A DNA stretch of 12,560 nucleotides from Verrucomicrobiota bacterium (GTDB lineage: Bacteria > Verrucomicrobiota > Lentisphaeria > Oligosphaerales > Oligosphaeraceae), in assembly GCA_022709995.1 (NCBI GenBank), contig JAKLHU010000019.1:1-12560 (forward strand). The letters run 5' to 3'. The position numbers and the translations under genes are program-made. This document shows, piece by piece, positions 6,580 to 12,560 of the stretch (the stretch's first letter is position 1; each line of letters begins with the position of its first letter). Under the pieces are notes generated by a model, which was given only the letters and a program-made list of their open reading frames with translations, had not been told where the DNA came from and ran no database searches.

Positions 6580-8460
6580 TTAGTCGAAGTCTTCCAGGGA
6601 CGGTTCCTGCCAGGCGCCGTCGGCGGCGACGGCGAGGACGCCGAGGTCGCGTTGGAGTTCCAGTTCGTTGATGCGGTAGGACACCACGGCGGAGATCAGG
6701 GAATTCTGCGCCGAGAGGAGGGCGTTCTGGGCTTCCAGCACATCGCGGATGGCGGCGCGGCCGGCCTGCAGGAGCAGGTCGGTGCTTTTGACGCGGCGTT
6801 CGGCGAGGCGGACCGCCTGGCGTTGGATGACGATGCGGGAGCGGTTTTCCAGCAGGTTGCGGGTTTTGCCGCGCACGGCCTCCTTGATGGCGTCCTCGTC
6901 GCGCTGGAAGTTGCGGACGGTTTTTTCCAGGTTGATGAGGCTGTTGCGGTAGGCGTTGCGTTCGCGGGTGCGTTCGAAGGGGAGGTTGAGGTAGAGCGGG
7001 GCGGAGTAGGTTCCCCGCGTCGCCCGGAACGACCCGTCCTCGCTGTCGGCCTGGCCGAGCGACCGTGATTCGCCGATGCTGGCGCGGCCGCCGATGGTCA
7101 ATTCGGCGCGCAGGGAATCTTCCGCGATGAGGGCGTCGCGCTGGGCGTCCTCGATTTTTTCGAGGGCGTTGCGCAGGTCGGGCCGGTTTTTGAGGGCGAT
7201 GGCGACGGCCTTGTCGGCGCTGATTTCATAGGGGCCGGTGTTTTCGTCGTCGATGTCGACGAGGACGACCGGGGCGTCGGCGGCCGGGACCTTTGAGTAG
7301 TCGGTGATTTCGCCGTCGCCGCCCAGGGTCTGGCCGGCGAGTTGGAGCGCATCGAGTTCGGAGGTCAGTGGTTCGACCTTGGCGTCGGGCGGCAGGCCGA
7401 GGAGGATTTTGAAGGCGTCGAGGCTGGCCTCGTAGGCCAGGCGGGCGCCGACCCAGTTGTCGCGGGCCCTCAGTTCATCCTGCACGGCCTGGTCGAACTG
7501 GTATTCCGGCAGGAGTCCGGCGTCGGCCATGCGGCGGGATCTTCGGGTCGAGGTGACGACCCGCTTGTAGTTTTCCTCCTGGTTGATGATGCGCTGGCCG
7601 CCTTGGAGGACGCCGAGGTAGGAGTTGGCGATGCGGACGATGAATCCGCGTTTGTATTGTTCGAAGTCGCGGACGGCGTAGACGAGGTTGCGCTGGGCCT
7701 GGGTGAGGCTTTCGGCGGCGACGAATTCGCCGGCGCCGCGCAGGAGGGGGATGTTGATGGAGGCGTCGCCGAGGATTCCCCAGCTGGAGCCGCGGTCGCC
7801 GGTGAGCATTTTGACGAGGTCGACGCTGAGGCTGCTGGTCAGTTCGATGCCGTTTTTGAAGTTTCGTTTGACGCCGAGGGTGGCGTCATTGGTCAGGCCG
7901 TGGTTGCGGCGGTCGCCGTTGTGGCTGCTGGAGAGGGTGCTGGAGAGCATTCCCGTGAAGGTGTTCTGGAACTGGTGGTCTTCGAGGTCGAGGGTCAGGG
8001 CGGTTTGGAAGAGGGAGTCTTTCTGGGACTGGAAGTCGCGGTTGTGGCGGGCCGCGATGACGATGGCGTCGACCAGGGACAGGGCGAGGGGCCCGGCGGT
8101 GTTCCAGACCGACTTGGCGGCCAGCAGGTCGTCGGTGAAGGGGCGGAGGTGCTGGTCATTCTGCCAGCGTTCGGTGTCGGCCAGATCGGTGATGCCCAGG
8201 GAGGCCGCGTCGGTCAGTTGGAGTTTTTGGTCCAGCAGCAGCCGTCGGCGGAGGGTGTCGGCCGGCGATTCCACGATGATCGGTTCAGTTTTGCCGTTGA
8301 CTTCCTGCTGCGCTTGCTGCAGCCATTGGCTGGCGCGTTCGTCGGCCTGGTCGCGCCATTCGCGGGTGGACAGGCAGCCGTTCAGAAGCAGGATGCTTCC
8401 CAGAAGAAGGGGTATGGCGAGGGTAGCGGGGCGGCTATGAGCGTAGGCGGAATAGTTCAT
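6580..8460 (-). CDS. Outer-membrane efflux lipoprotein (TolC/OEP family)
   Basis: This 626-residue protein is the exit duct of the pump. A lipoprotein signal peptide is clear: a hydrophobic segment at about 13-26, then lipobox L-N-G-C with Cys29 as the lipidated residue. Leu30 at the +2 position does not suggest retention in the inner membrane. Two OEP repeats follow, each opening with a related helix (SLVDAIVIAARHNRDF at about 128-143 and SADKAVAIALKNRPDL at about 414-429) and running to about 360 and 611. These helices form the periplasmic barrel, with beta strands near 170-240 and 452-495 for the outer-membrane part. TolC proper is shorter and not lipidated; NodT/OprM-type factors are lipidated. 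The start is the ATG at 8458-8460, because this gives the signal peptide at the N-terminus. The upstream in-frame ATG at 8551-8553 lies next to the promoter -10 and cannot be on the transcript. First gene of the operon. Confidence 0.92.
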   Translation of the reverse strand: MNYSAYAHSRPATLAIPLLLGSILLLNGCLSTREWRDQADERASQWLQQAQQEVNGKTEPIIVESPADTLRRRLLLDQKLQLTDAASLGITDLADTERWQNDQHLRPFTDDLLAAKSVWNTAGPLALSLVDAIVIAARHNRDFQSQKDSLFQTALTLDLEDHQFQNTFTGMLSSTLSSSHNGDRRNHGLTNDATLGVKRNFKNGIELTSSLSVDLVKMLTGDRGSSWGILGDASINIPLLRGAGEFVAAESLTQAQRNLVYAVRDFEQYKRGFIVRIANSYLGVLQGGQRIINQEENYKRVVTSTRRSRRMADAGLLPEYQFDQAVQDELRARDNWVGARLAYEASLDAFKILLGLPPDAKVEPLTSELDALQLAGQTLGGDGEITDYSKVPAADAPVVLVDIDDENTGPYEISADKAVAIALKNRPDLRNALEKIEDAQRDALIAEDSLRAELTIGGRASIGESRSLGQADSEDGSFRATRGTYSAPLYLNLPFERTRERNAYRNSLINLEKTVRNFQRDEDAIKEAVRGKTRNLLENRSRIVIQRQAVRLAERRVKSTDLLLQAGRAAIRDVLEAQNALLSAQNSLISAVVSYRINELELQRDLGVLAVAADGAWQEPSLEDFD

Positions 8461-8541
8461 CGGTCGCTGTTCTTTCCGTTGTCCTCCCGGCCGGGGGGCC
8501 AGGAACGGACGCGGAGTGGGGTTGAGTGGGTGGACTTGTTG

Positions 8542-8572
8542 AGTATAACACATAACGTTCCGGCGCGGTTAA
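8542..8572 (-). promoter_or_regulatory. Extended -10 promoter of the efflux operon
   Basis: On the minus strand TGT immediately followed by TATACT (8542-8550) forms an extended -10 element; TATACT matches five of six consensus bases. A weak -35-like TTAACC (8567-8572) lies 19 bases upstream, which an extended -10 promoter can tolerate. The predicted start of transcription is near 8535, about 75 bases ahead of the first gene. It lies between the upstream terminator and the operon, as expected for an independent transcription unit. No operator repeat was recognised. Confidence 0.55.
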
Positions 8573-8593
8573 TATTGGTTTTCAGCGGTCAGG

Positions 8594-8630
8594 AAAAGCA
8601 AAAAGCCCTGCTTCTGGGGCGAAGCAGGGC
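8594..8630 (-). terminator. Strong intrinsic terminator after the double Fe-S gene
   Basis: Read on the minus strand, a perfect 10-base-pair stem (GCCCTGCTTC, 8621-8630, with GAAGCAGGGC, 8605-8614) closes a six-base loop and is followed by five U, then GC and four more U. It lies 65 bases past the stop of the Fe-S gene, just ahead of the efflux promoter, and separates the two transcription units. Confidence 0.9.
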
Positions 8631-8694
8631 CGGGACATGTTGCCGGGCGTTTTTCTTGCCAGGGGTTGGCGTCGCGATGGCGTCGTCGTCGGCG

Positions 8695-10917
8695 TCAGTG
8701 CGCGAAAGGGCATGCCTGCAGGCAGCGTTCGACCTGGGTGTCGGCCATGTTGGGGCGTTGGTAGCAGCGGACCTGGATGGGGTCTTTCCGGGCGAGCGCG
8801 GCCTGGCGGGACGCGTCGTCCAGGGTGTCCGGTACCGGCAGGTCGGGCAGGCGCCAGCCGGCCATGGCCGAGCCTTCGCCGGCGGTCATGCCCATGACGC
8901 GGGCCCATTGGCAGCGGACTTCATGGCGCGGGAAGGCGTCGGCGGGGTTGTCGGCGCCGGTGGCGTCGAGGGCGTTGACTGGGCAGGCGTCGGCGCACCG
9001 GCGGCAGGCGTCCGGGCAGGCGCCGGTGACGGCCGGCGCCGGCGCGACTTTTGCGGCGGTGAGGACGAATGCGAAGCGCAGCCGGGGGCCGTACTGCGGA
9101 TGGATGAGAAAGCCGTTTTTGCCGATGAAGCCGAGGCCGGCCGCAGCGGCGAAGGGGGCCTGGGCGCGGAGGTCGGGCAGGGCGCCGACTTGCGGGACGG
9201 CTCGCGGCTTCGACCACGTCTCGACTTCAAACAGCGGCTCGGCTGCGAAGCCTTGTTTTTTGAGGCCGGTCGCCATGTCGTGGGCGGCCCAGAACGCTTC
9301 CCGCAACGCCTGGTAATTGGTCATCAGGTAGGACACGCCGCATTCGGCTTCCTGGTTGCAGGCCAGTTCGAGGGTTCGTTTGGGCAGTTCGGCGGCGACG
9401 ACCAGGAGGGATTTGGCGGTGGGCATGACCTGTTTCAGGCTGGCGGCGTCGGCGGCCGGCAGGTCGTCGAGGCGGACGGCGCCGATCTGCTGGACGATGA
9501 AGGGGAAGCAGCCGTTGTCGGCCTCGGCCCGGGCGATGATGTCGGCCGGGGTGTTCAGGCCGTCGCAGGGGCGGTCGAGGGTGGTTTCGAAGGGTTGCAG
9601 GGGGGCGTCGGTGACGAGGCATTCGGCGAGCAGTTCGCCGCGGTCGTGGCCGGGCCAGTTCTGGAGTCGGGCGGCGTGGGGGCCGAAGCCGCATTTTCCC
9701 CATGGCTGCATGGCTTCATAGCCGCTGTCGTCCAGGAAGCGGCCGATATCGCCGGTGCCGATCATCATGCCGCCGGTGAGGATGGAGTTTATCGGCATGT
9801 TCTTGGCGGTCAGCGGGTTTTTGGGGTCGGCCAGGAAGGCGGGGCGTTCGCGGGCGATGGTGACGACCCACTTGAAGGTGCGGAAGAAGTCCTCGGTGCG
9901 GAAGCCGTCGTAGAAGTTGTCTTTCAGGCTCGCGAAATCGGCGAGGGGGCGGATGGCGACGCGGGCGGCGCCGGCGGCGGCGGCCAGTTCGAGGATGCGC
10001 TGGCGCAGAGCCGGCCAGTCGCCGGCGGGGGCGTTTTTCCGGCGCCGCGGGTTGGCGGCCTTGGCCTTGTCCCAGACGCGCACGGGCTTGGCCATGCAGT
10101 ATTTGAAGGAGGAGCACATGTAGCCGGCGTTGGCCTGGACGACGCGGTCGATGCCTTCGTCGAGGGCGTCGTAGATGGCCTGTTCGCCTAGTTCCTGGCG
10201 TTCGGCGAGGCGCTTCATGTCGAGGTGGCATTGTTCTCCCCAGAAGCAGCGCCAGCGGTTGATGTGGGCGTATTCGATTTTTTTGCCTTCGATGGTGAAG
10301 GCGACGGTTTTGGGTTCGAGCAGGTGGCCTGGCCGGTAGTTTTCGCCCCAGCAGGCGGTTTCGCATAGCTTGCAGCGGTCGCAGAGCGGTTCGCCGGTGT
10401 ACATGGGGTCGGGGATGAGGGGGGCGGCGGTGATGACGGAGATGATGCGTTGGCGGGGGCCGTATTGGGGCGACATGGCCATGCCGTGCCACCCGTATTC
10501 TCCGAGCCCGGCGGCGGTGAAGGCGTTGATGTGGCTGAACGAGGCGGCGTGGTCGAACGGCACGCCTTGGGCCTGGCGGTGGTGCCAGAAGGTGGTGCAG
10601 GCGATCGGGACGGTGGCGTAGCCGAGGGCTTCCACGCCGCGGGCGACCCGGAAGGCGATGGTGTCGAGTTTCGGGATCATGCCGATCTGGAAGCCGCCGG
10701 GGAAGTTGCTGTTCGGCTCGGCGCCGAAGTCGACGGAAGCGTCGAGGTGGTGGATGGCCATGACGATGACGGCCTTGGCCTCGGGCAGATGGGCCTGCGG
10801 CCGGACCTTCGGCGGGGCGCCGCCATAGCGCGAGGTCGAGGCGATGCCGACCAGGTCGGCGCCGAGGGCGCGAGCCATTTGTTTGACGGCAACGGTCAAT
10901 TCCTGGGGGGTGAGCAT
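8695..10917 (-). CDS. Tandem epoxyqueuosine-reductase-like (COG1600-type) Fe-S protein
   Basis: This 740-residue cytoplasmic protein (no signal peptide) carries two copies of a module like that of QueG, which uses cobalamin and two [4Fe-4S] clusters. The duplication is visible in AAGLGEYGWHG...SPQYGPR (135-155) against AAGLGFIGKNG...HPQYGPR (592-612), each followed by a strand ending in TAA and then a cysteine cluster. Copy 1 has Cys179/182/185/189, then Cys224/230 and 268/274. Copy 2 has Cys634/638/641/645 followed by Pro, then Cys669/718/732/736. Residues about 300-435 look like a third N-terminal-type lobe without its own Fe-S part. QueG is usually under 400 residues, so true queuosine synthesis is doubtful; an uncharacterised redox or reductive enzyme is more likely. 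The start is the ATG at 10915-10917, with GGAG at 10926-10929. A GTG at 10948-10950 lacks such a site. The gene is divergent from an AraC regulator and has its own terminator. Confidence 0.8.
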   Translation of the reverse strand: MLTPQELTVAVKQMARALGADLVGIASTSRYGGAPPKVRPQAHLPEAKAVIVMAIHHLDASVDFGAEPNSNFPGGFQIGMIPKLDTIAFRVARGVEALGYATVPIACTTFWHHRQAQGVPFDHAASFSHINAFTAAGLGEYGWHGMAMSPQYGPRQRIISVITAAPLIPDPMYTGEPLCDRCKLCETACWGENYRPGHLLEPKTVAFTIEGKKIEYAHINRWRCFWGEQCHLDMKRLAERQELGEQAIYDALDEGIDRVVQANAGYMCSSFKYCMAKPVRVWDKAKAANPRRRKNAPAGDWPALRQRILELAAAAGAARVAIRPLADFASLKDNFYDGFRTEDFFRTFKWVVTIARERPAFLADPKNPLTAKNMPINSILTGGMMIGTGDIGRFLDDSGYEAMQPWGKCGFGPHAARLQNWPGHDRGELLAECLVTDAPLQPFETTLDRPCDGLNTPADIIARAEADNGCFPFIVQQIGAVRLDDLPAADAASLKQVMPTAKSLLVVAAELPKRTLELACNQEAECGVSYLMTNYQALREAFWAAHDMATGLKKQGFAAEPLFEVETWSKPRAVPQVGALPDLRAQAPFAAAAGLGFIGKNGFLIHPQYGPRLRFAFVLTAAKVAPAPAVTGACPDACRRCADACPVNALDATGADNPADAFPRHEVRCQWARVMGMTAGEGSAMAGWRLPDLPVPDTLDDASRQAALARKDPIQVRCYQRPNMADTQVERCLQACPFAH

Positions 10918-10925
10918 GGCGTTTT

Positions 10926-10929
10926 CTCC
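10926..10929 (-). promoter_or_regulatory. Ribosome binding site deciding the start of the double Fe-S gene
   Basis: GGAG on the minus strand lies eight bases before the ATG at 10915-10917. The in-frame GTG 33 bases further upstream is preceded by a T-rich stretch with no purine-rich site, so the ATG is the better start. Confidence 0.6.
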
Positions 10930-10972
10930 GGGGAAAACAGAGGGTGACACGGATAGAAAAAAACGTCCGGCC

Positions 10973-11000
10973 TTGACGAAAGACTTTGCATTGGTATTAT
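10973..11000 (+). promoter_or_regulatory. Promoter of the AraC-family regulator
   Basis: The plus strand has TTGACG (10973-10978, five of six) and TATTAT (10995-11000, five of six), 16 bases apart. Transcription would begin near 11007, so the in-frame TTG at 10986 cannot be the translation start, and an ATG at 11007 would be at or next to the 5' end. Confidence 0.5.
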
Positions 11001-11027
11001 TATAGCATGACTGCTCATGATTGTTAT
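10999..11027 (-). promoter_or_regulatory. Promoter of the double Fe-S gene
   Basis: The minus strand has a perfect -10 TATAAT (10999-11004) with a -35-like ATAACA (11022-11027, four of six) 17 bases away. The predicted start is near 10992, giving a leader of about 75 bases. Its -10 overlaps the -10 of the opposing regulator promoter, so the two should compete for polymerase. Confidence 0.6.
11006..11020 (+). promoter_or_regulatory. Direct repeat CATGA, possible operator
   Basis: CATGA occurs at 11006-11010 and again at 11016-11020, ten bases apart (one helical turn), inside the spacer of the Fe-S gene promoter and just after the regulator's -10. AraC-family proteins commonly bind direct repeats near promoters, so this is a plausible site for the adjacent regulator. 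The repeat is short and unproven. Confidence 0.25.
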
Positions 11028-11045
11028 GGTGAAAATGTTGAAACT

Positions 11046-11882
11046 ATGGGTAATAGTGTGTCATCCTTTCACGAATCGGTGACCTACCGGGCGGCCTTGG
11101 ATCGGGTTGGGGTTCCGTTGGGGCTGCGCTCGGTCGGTCACGCTGTTCTGCCGCCGGGCTGCCGGGTTGGGCCGCGGCGGACCATGTTCGTCCACGTCAT
11201 TTGGACGGCGCGTGGCTCCGGGCTGGTGAATCTCGTTGGGGCGCGGCATGTGGTTGGGCACGGCCAGGTCCTGGTCTGTCCCCCGGCCGCCAGTCATTGC
11301 CTGGCGGCCGGGGGCGGTCAGCCCTGGGAGTACCGCTGGTGCACGTTGGACGGGTCGTTGTCGGCCCTGCTGCTGGCGGCGCTGCCGTTGCCGGCGGGGG
11401 CGTTTGCCGCCGGGCCATGTCCGGAGGCGACGTTCCTGGAGCTGGCGGAGAAGCTGCGCAATCCGTCTCCGGAGGGCGAACGCCAGGCTGGCGTGGCCGC
11501 GTATGCGTTTCTATCGCACCTGGGCGGGTTGGCGTCGGCGCAGCGGGAGTTTACCGGGCGGGGGCGGGCCGGAGCGCTGCTGTCGCGGGCGGACGTGGCC
11601 GGTGAGCTTGCTGTCACGGTCACGAGCCTGGCCGATGCCGCCGGCCTGAGCCGTTCGTCGGTGCATCGCGTCTTCCGGCAGGATCTGGGCGTCACGCCCA
11701 AGCGTTACCTCGATTCGCTGCGGTTGCAGACGGCGATGTCGCTGTTGCGGGAGACGGCCATGCCGGTGGCGGCCGTGGCGGCGGCGACGGGATTCGCCAA
11801 TGCGAATTATTTTGCCAAGTTCTTTCGCCGGAAAGTCGGCCAGGCGCCAAGCGGCTTTCGGGCGGAACGCCATCAGCCGTGA
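11046..11882 (+). CDS. AraC-family transcriptional regulator
   Basis: This 278-residue regulator has a cupin-like N-terminal sensor half (about 30-102, with FVHVIWTARGSG and a GHGQVLVCPP turn) and a C-terminal AraC DNA-binding domain with two helix-turn-helices: the first at about 192-211 (SLADAAGLSRSSVHRVF), the second at about 240-262 (TGFANANYFAKFFRR). The ending VGQAPSGFR matches the family's ..G.TP..yR. signature. The ligand cannot be predicted; sugar-type ligands are common in the family. The start is placed at the ATG at 11046-11048, which follows the promoter and begins where base composition turns GC-rich. An in-frame ATG at 11007 would add 13 residues and be nearly leaderless. No strong ribosome site helps to decide. 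The gene is divergent from the double Fe-S gene, which it may control. Confidence 0.92.
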   Translation: MGNSVSSFHESVTYRAALDRVGVPLGLRSVGHAVLPPGCRVGPRRTMFVHVIWTARGSGLVNLVGARHVVGHGQVLVCPPAASHCLAAGGGQPWEYRWCTLDGSLSALLLAALPLPAGAFAAGPCPEATFLELAEKLRNPSPEGERQAGVAAYAFLSHLGGLASAQREFTGRGRAGALLSRADVAGELAVTVTSLADAAGLSRSSVHRVFRQDLGVTPKRYLDSLRLQTAMSLLRETAMPVAAVAAATGFANANYFAKFFRRKVGQAPSGFRAERHQP

Positions 11883-11948
11883 TGGCGGCGCAGCGGCGGC
11901 GCCGTCGGCGGGAGGCCGGGAAGGGGCGGCCGGGGGGAGGGAAAGGCG

Positions 11949-11962
11949 CGGCGGCGCCGCCG
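11949..11962. repeat. Palindrome in the convergent gap
   Basis: CGGCGGCGCCGCCG is perfectly self-complementary and lies between the convergent regulator and peptidase genes. A second hairpin, CCGCCG (11997-12002) with CGGCGG (12009-12014) and a six-base loop, lies nearer the peptidase stop. Neither has a T-run, so they are at best weak or factor-assisted transcription ends. The 144-base gap (11883-12026) otherwise shows nothing. Confidence 0.25.
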
Positions 11963-12026
11963 GGACGAACCTGAATTGCGGTCTTTAGGCGTGGGTCCGC
12001 CGCCGACCCGGCGGGCGCCGTGGCCG

Positions 12027-12560
12027 TCAGATGGCCAGGGGTTTGAAGGGCAGCCGGGCGGTCAGGCGGGCCGGCGCGATGGCGCAGTCATTGGCCATGC
12101 CGGCGCTGCTTTGCCAGAGGTCGGCCGCGGCGGCGGCGACGCTGTCCGGGGTGACGTCGAGCAGGCGCTGCCGGTACTCGGCGCGGGTTGCATCGGTCAT
12201 GGCGAACAGGTGTCGCCAGAGCGCGACATAGCCTGCTTTCACCGGGCGGATGGGCACGCCGTCGCCCTTGGCGGTGGCGATGATGGCGGCCTCGACGTCG
12301 TCGCTGGTCCAGGTCATGGGCAGAGCGGCGAGCCGGTCGAAGACGGCGAAGGTGCGCCCGGGGTCGGGGTCGTTGTGGGAGTTGAGTTGGAAGCAGTTTT
12401 GCTGGCCGAGGTAGGCGCAGCCGGCGCCGTAGGCCCCCCCCTTCAGGCGGATTTCATCCCATAGATAGCCGCAGCTGAGGAGATGGGCGTAGACATTCAA
12501 GGCCGGGCTGGCGGGTTCGAGCGGATGGGGGGCCGGGAAGATTCTGGTGCAGAAGCCGAC
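12027..12560 (-). CDS. M16C (PreP-like) zinc metallopeptidase, C-terminal part
   Basis: The frame is open from the right edge to the TGA at 12027-12029: 177 residues, with the N-terminal portion outside the window. The segment YLWDEIRLKGGAYGAG (32-47 of the visible part) is characteristic of the C-terminal half of M16 peptidases, in particular the PreP/presequence-protease subgroup. Its Arg38 and Tyr44, six apart, correspond to the conserved Arg/Tyr pair that helps bind substrate across the chamber from the zinc site. The following SHNDPDPGRTFAVFD matches the ..S..DP....L..F.. pattern of the subgroup. The zinc motif HxxEH would be in the N-terminal half and cannot be checked here. Such enzymes degrade short peptides in a closed chamber. 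A TTG at 12498-12500 is an internal codon, not the start. The gene is convergent with the AraC regulator. Confidence 0.88.
   Translation of the reverse strand, partial: VGFCTRIFPAPHPLEPASPALNVYAHLLSCGYLWDEIRLKGGAYGAGCAYLGQQNCFQLNSHNDPDPGRTFAVFDRLAALPMTWTSDDVEAAIIATAKGDGVPIRPVKAGYVALWRHLFAMTDATRAEYRQRLLDVTPDSVAAAAADLWQSSAGMANDCAIAPARLTARLPFKPLAI

Noticed and set aside
8461..8553. Upstream start for the outer-membrane factor, adding 31 residues
   Set aside because: The ATG at 8551-8553 is upstream of the predicted transcription start and abuts the -10 element. The extension would also bury the lipoprotein signal peptide.
7342..10191. A 949-codon plus-strand open frame
   Set aside because: It is antisense to the outer-membrane factor and Fe-S genes, crosses a strong terminator and a promoter, and encodes a Gly/Val/Ala/Asp-rich chain without motifs. 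It is a chance frame created by GC-rich codon use on the other strand.
8695..10917. Calling the gene queG (true epoxyqueuosine reductase)
   Set aside because: The length is about double, the cysteine spacing differs, and no queuosine-pathway neighbour is present. Only family-level similarity is supported.
10986..11045. TTG start for the AraC regulator
   Set aside because: It lies within the promoter spacer, so it cannot be on the transcript started there. The added residues are encoded by AT-rich intergenic-like DNA.
11883..12026. Bidirectional terminator between the convergent genes
   Set aside because: Several GC-rich palindromes exist, but none has a T-run on either strand. Listed only as repeats.

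Overview
The window reads as chromosomal DNA from a GC-rich Gram-negative bacterium. An outer-membrane lipoprotein factor of a tripartite pump shows a double membrane. The mixture of an RdgC-like protein, a split MacA/MacB exporter, a cobalamin/Fe-S reductase-like protein and an AraC regulator with a divergent sensor domain would fit the PVC superphylum (Lentisphaerota, Kiritimatiellota or relatives). That placement is inference only; no rRNA or other marker lies in the window. No mobile element, CRISPR array, tRNA or rRNA gene was seen.

Layout from left to right. At 1-838 (minus) is the 5' part of an RdgC-like recombination protein that runs off the left edge, with a plausible sigma70-type promoter at 944-972. 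Bases 839-1372 hold no convincing gene but contain a cluster of inverted repeats. At 1373-2377 (minus) is a complete aldo/keto reductase. A four-gene minus-strand operon follows, transcribed from about 8535 down to 2520: an outer-membrane efflux lipoprotein (TolC/OEP type), a MacA/HlyD-type periplasmic adaptor, a MacB/LolD-type ATPase and a MacB-type FtsX permease. Together these make a complete tripartite ABC efflux pump in which the ATPase and permease of MacB are separate genes. The operon has a good extended -10 promoter at 8542-8550 and is separated from the gene upstream by a strong intrinsic terminator (8594-8630).

At 8695-10917 (minus) is the most unusual gene: a 740-residue protein built from two copies of an epoxyqueuosine-reductase-like (COG1600-type) Fe-S module with an extra N-terminal-like lobe between them. 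It is divergent from an AraC-family regulator (11046-11882, plus). The two genes share a short AT-rich intergenic region whose opposing promoters overlap at their -10 elements, so the regulator probably controls its neighbour, itself, or both. At the right edge (12027-12560, minus) is the C-terminal end of an M16C/PreP-type zinc peptidase.

The two units best supported as working together are the efflux operon (2520-8460) and the AraC/double-Fe-S pair (8695-11882). The aldo/keto reductase, RdgC and peptidase genes look like ordinary neighbours with no evident functional link.
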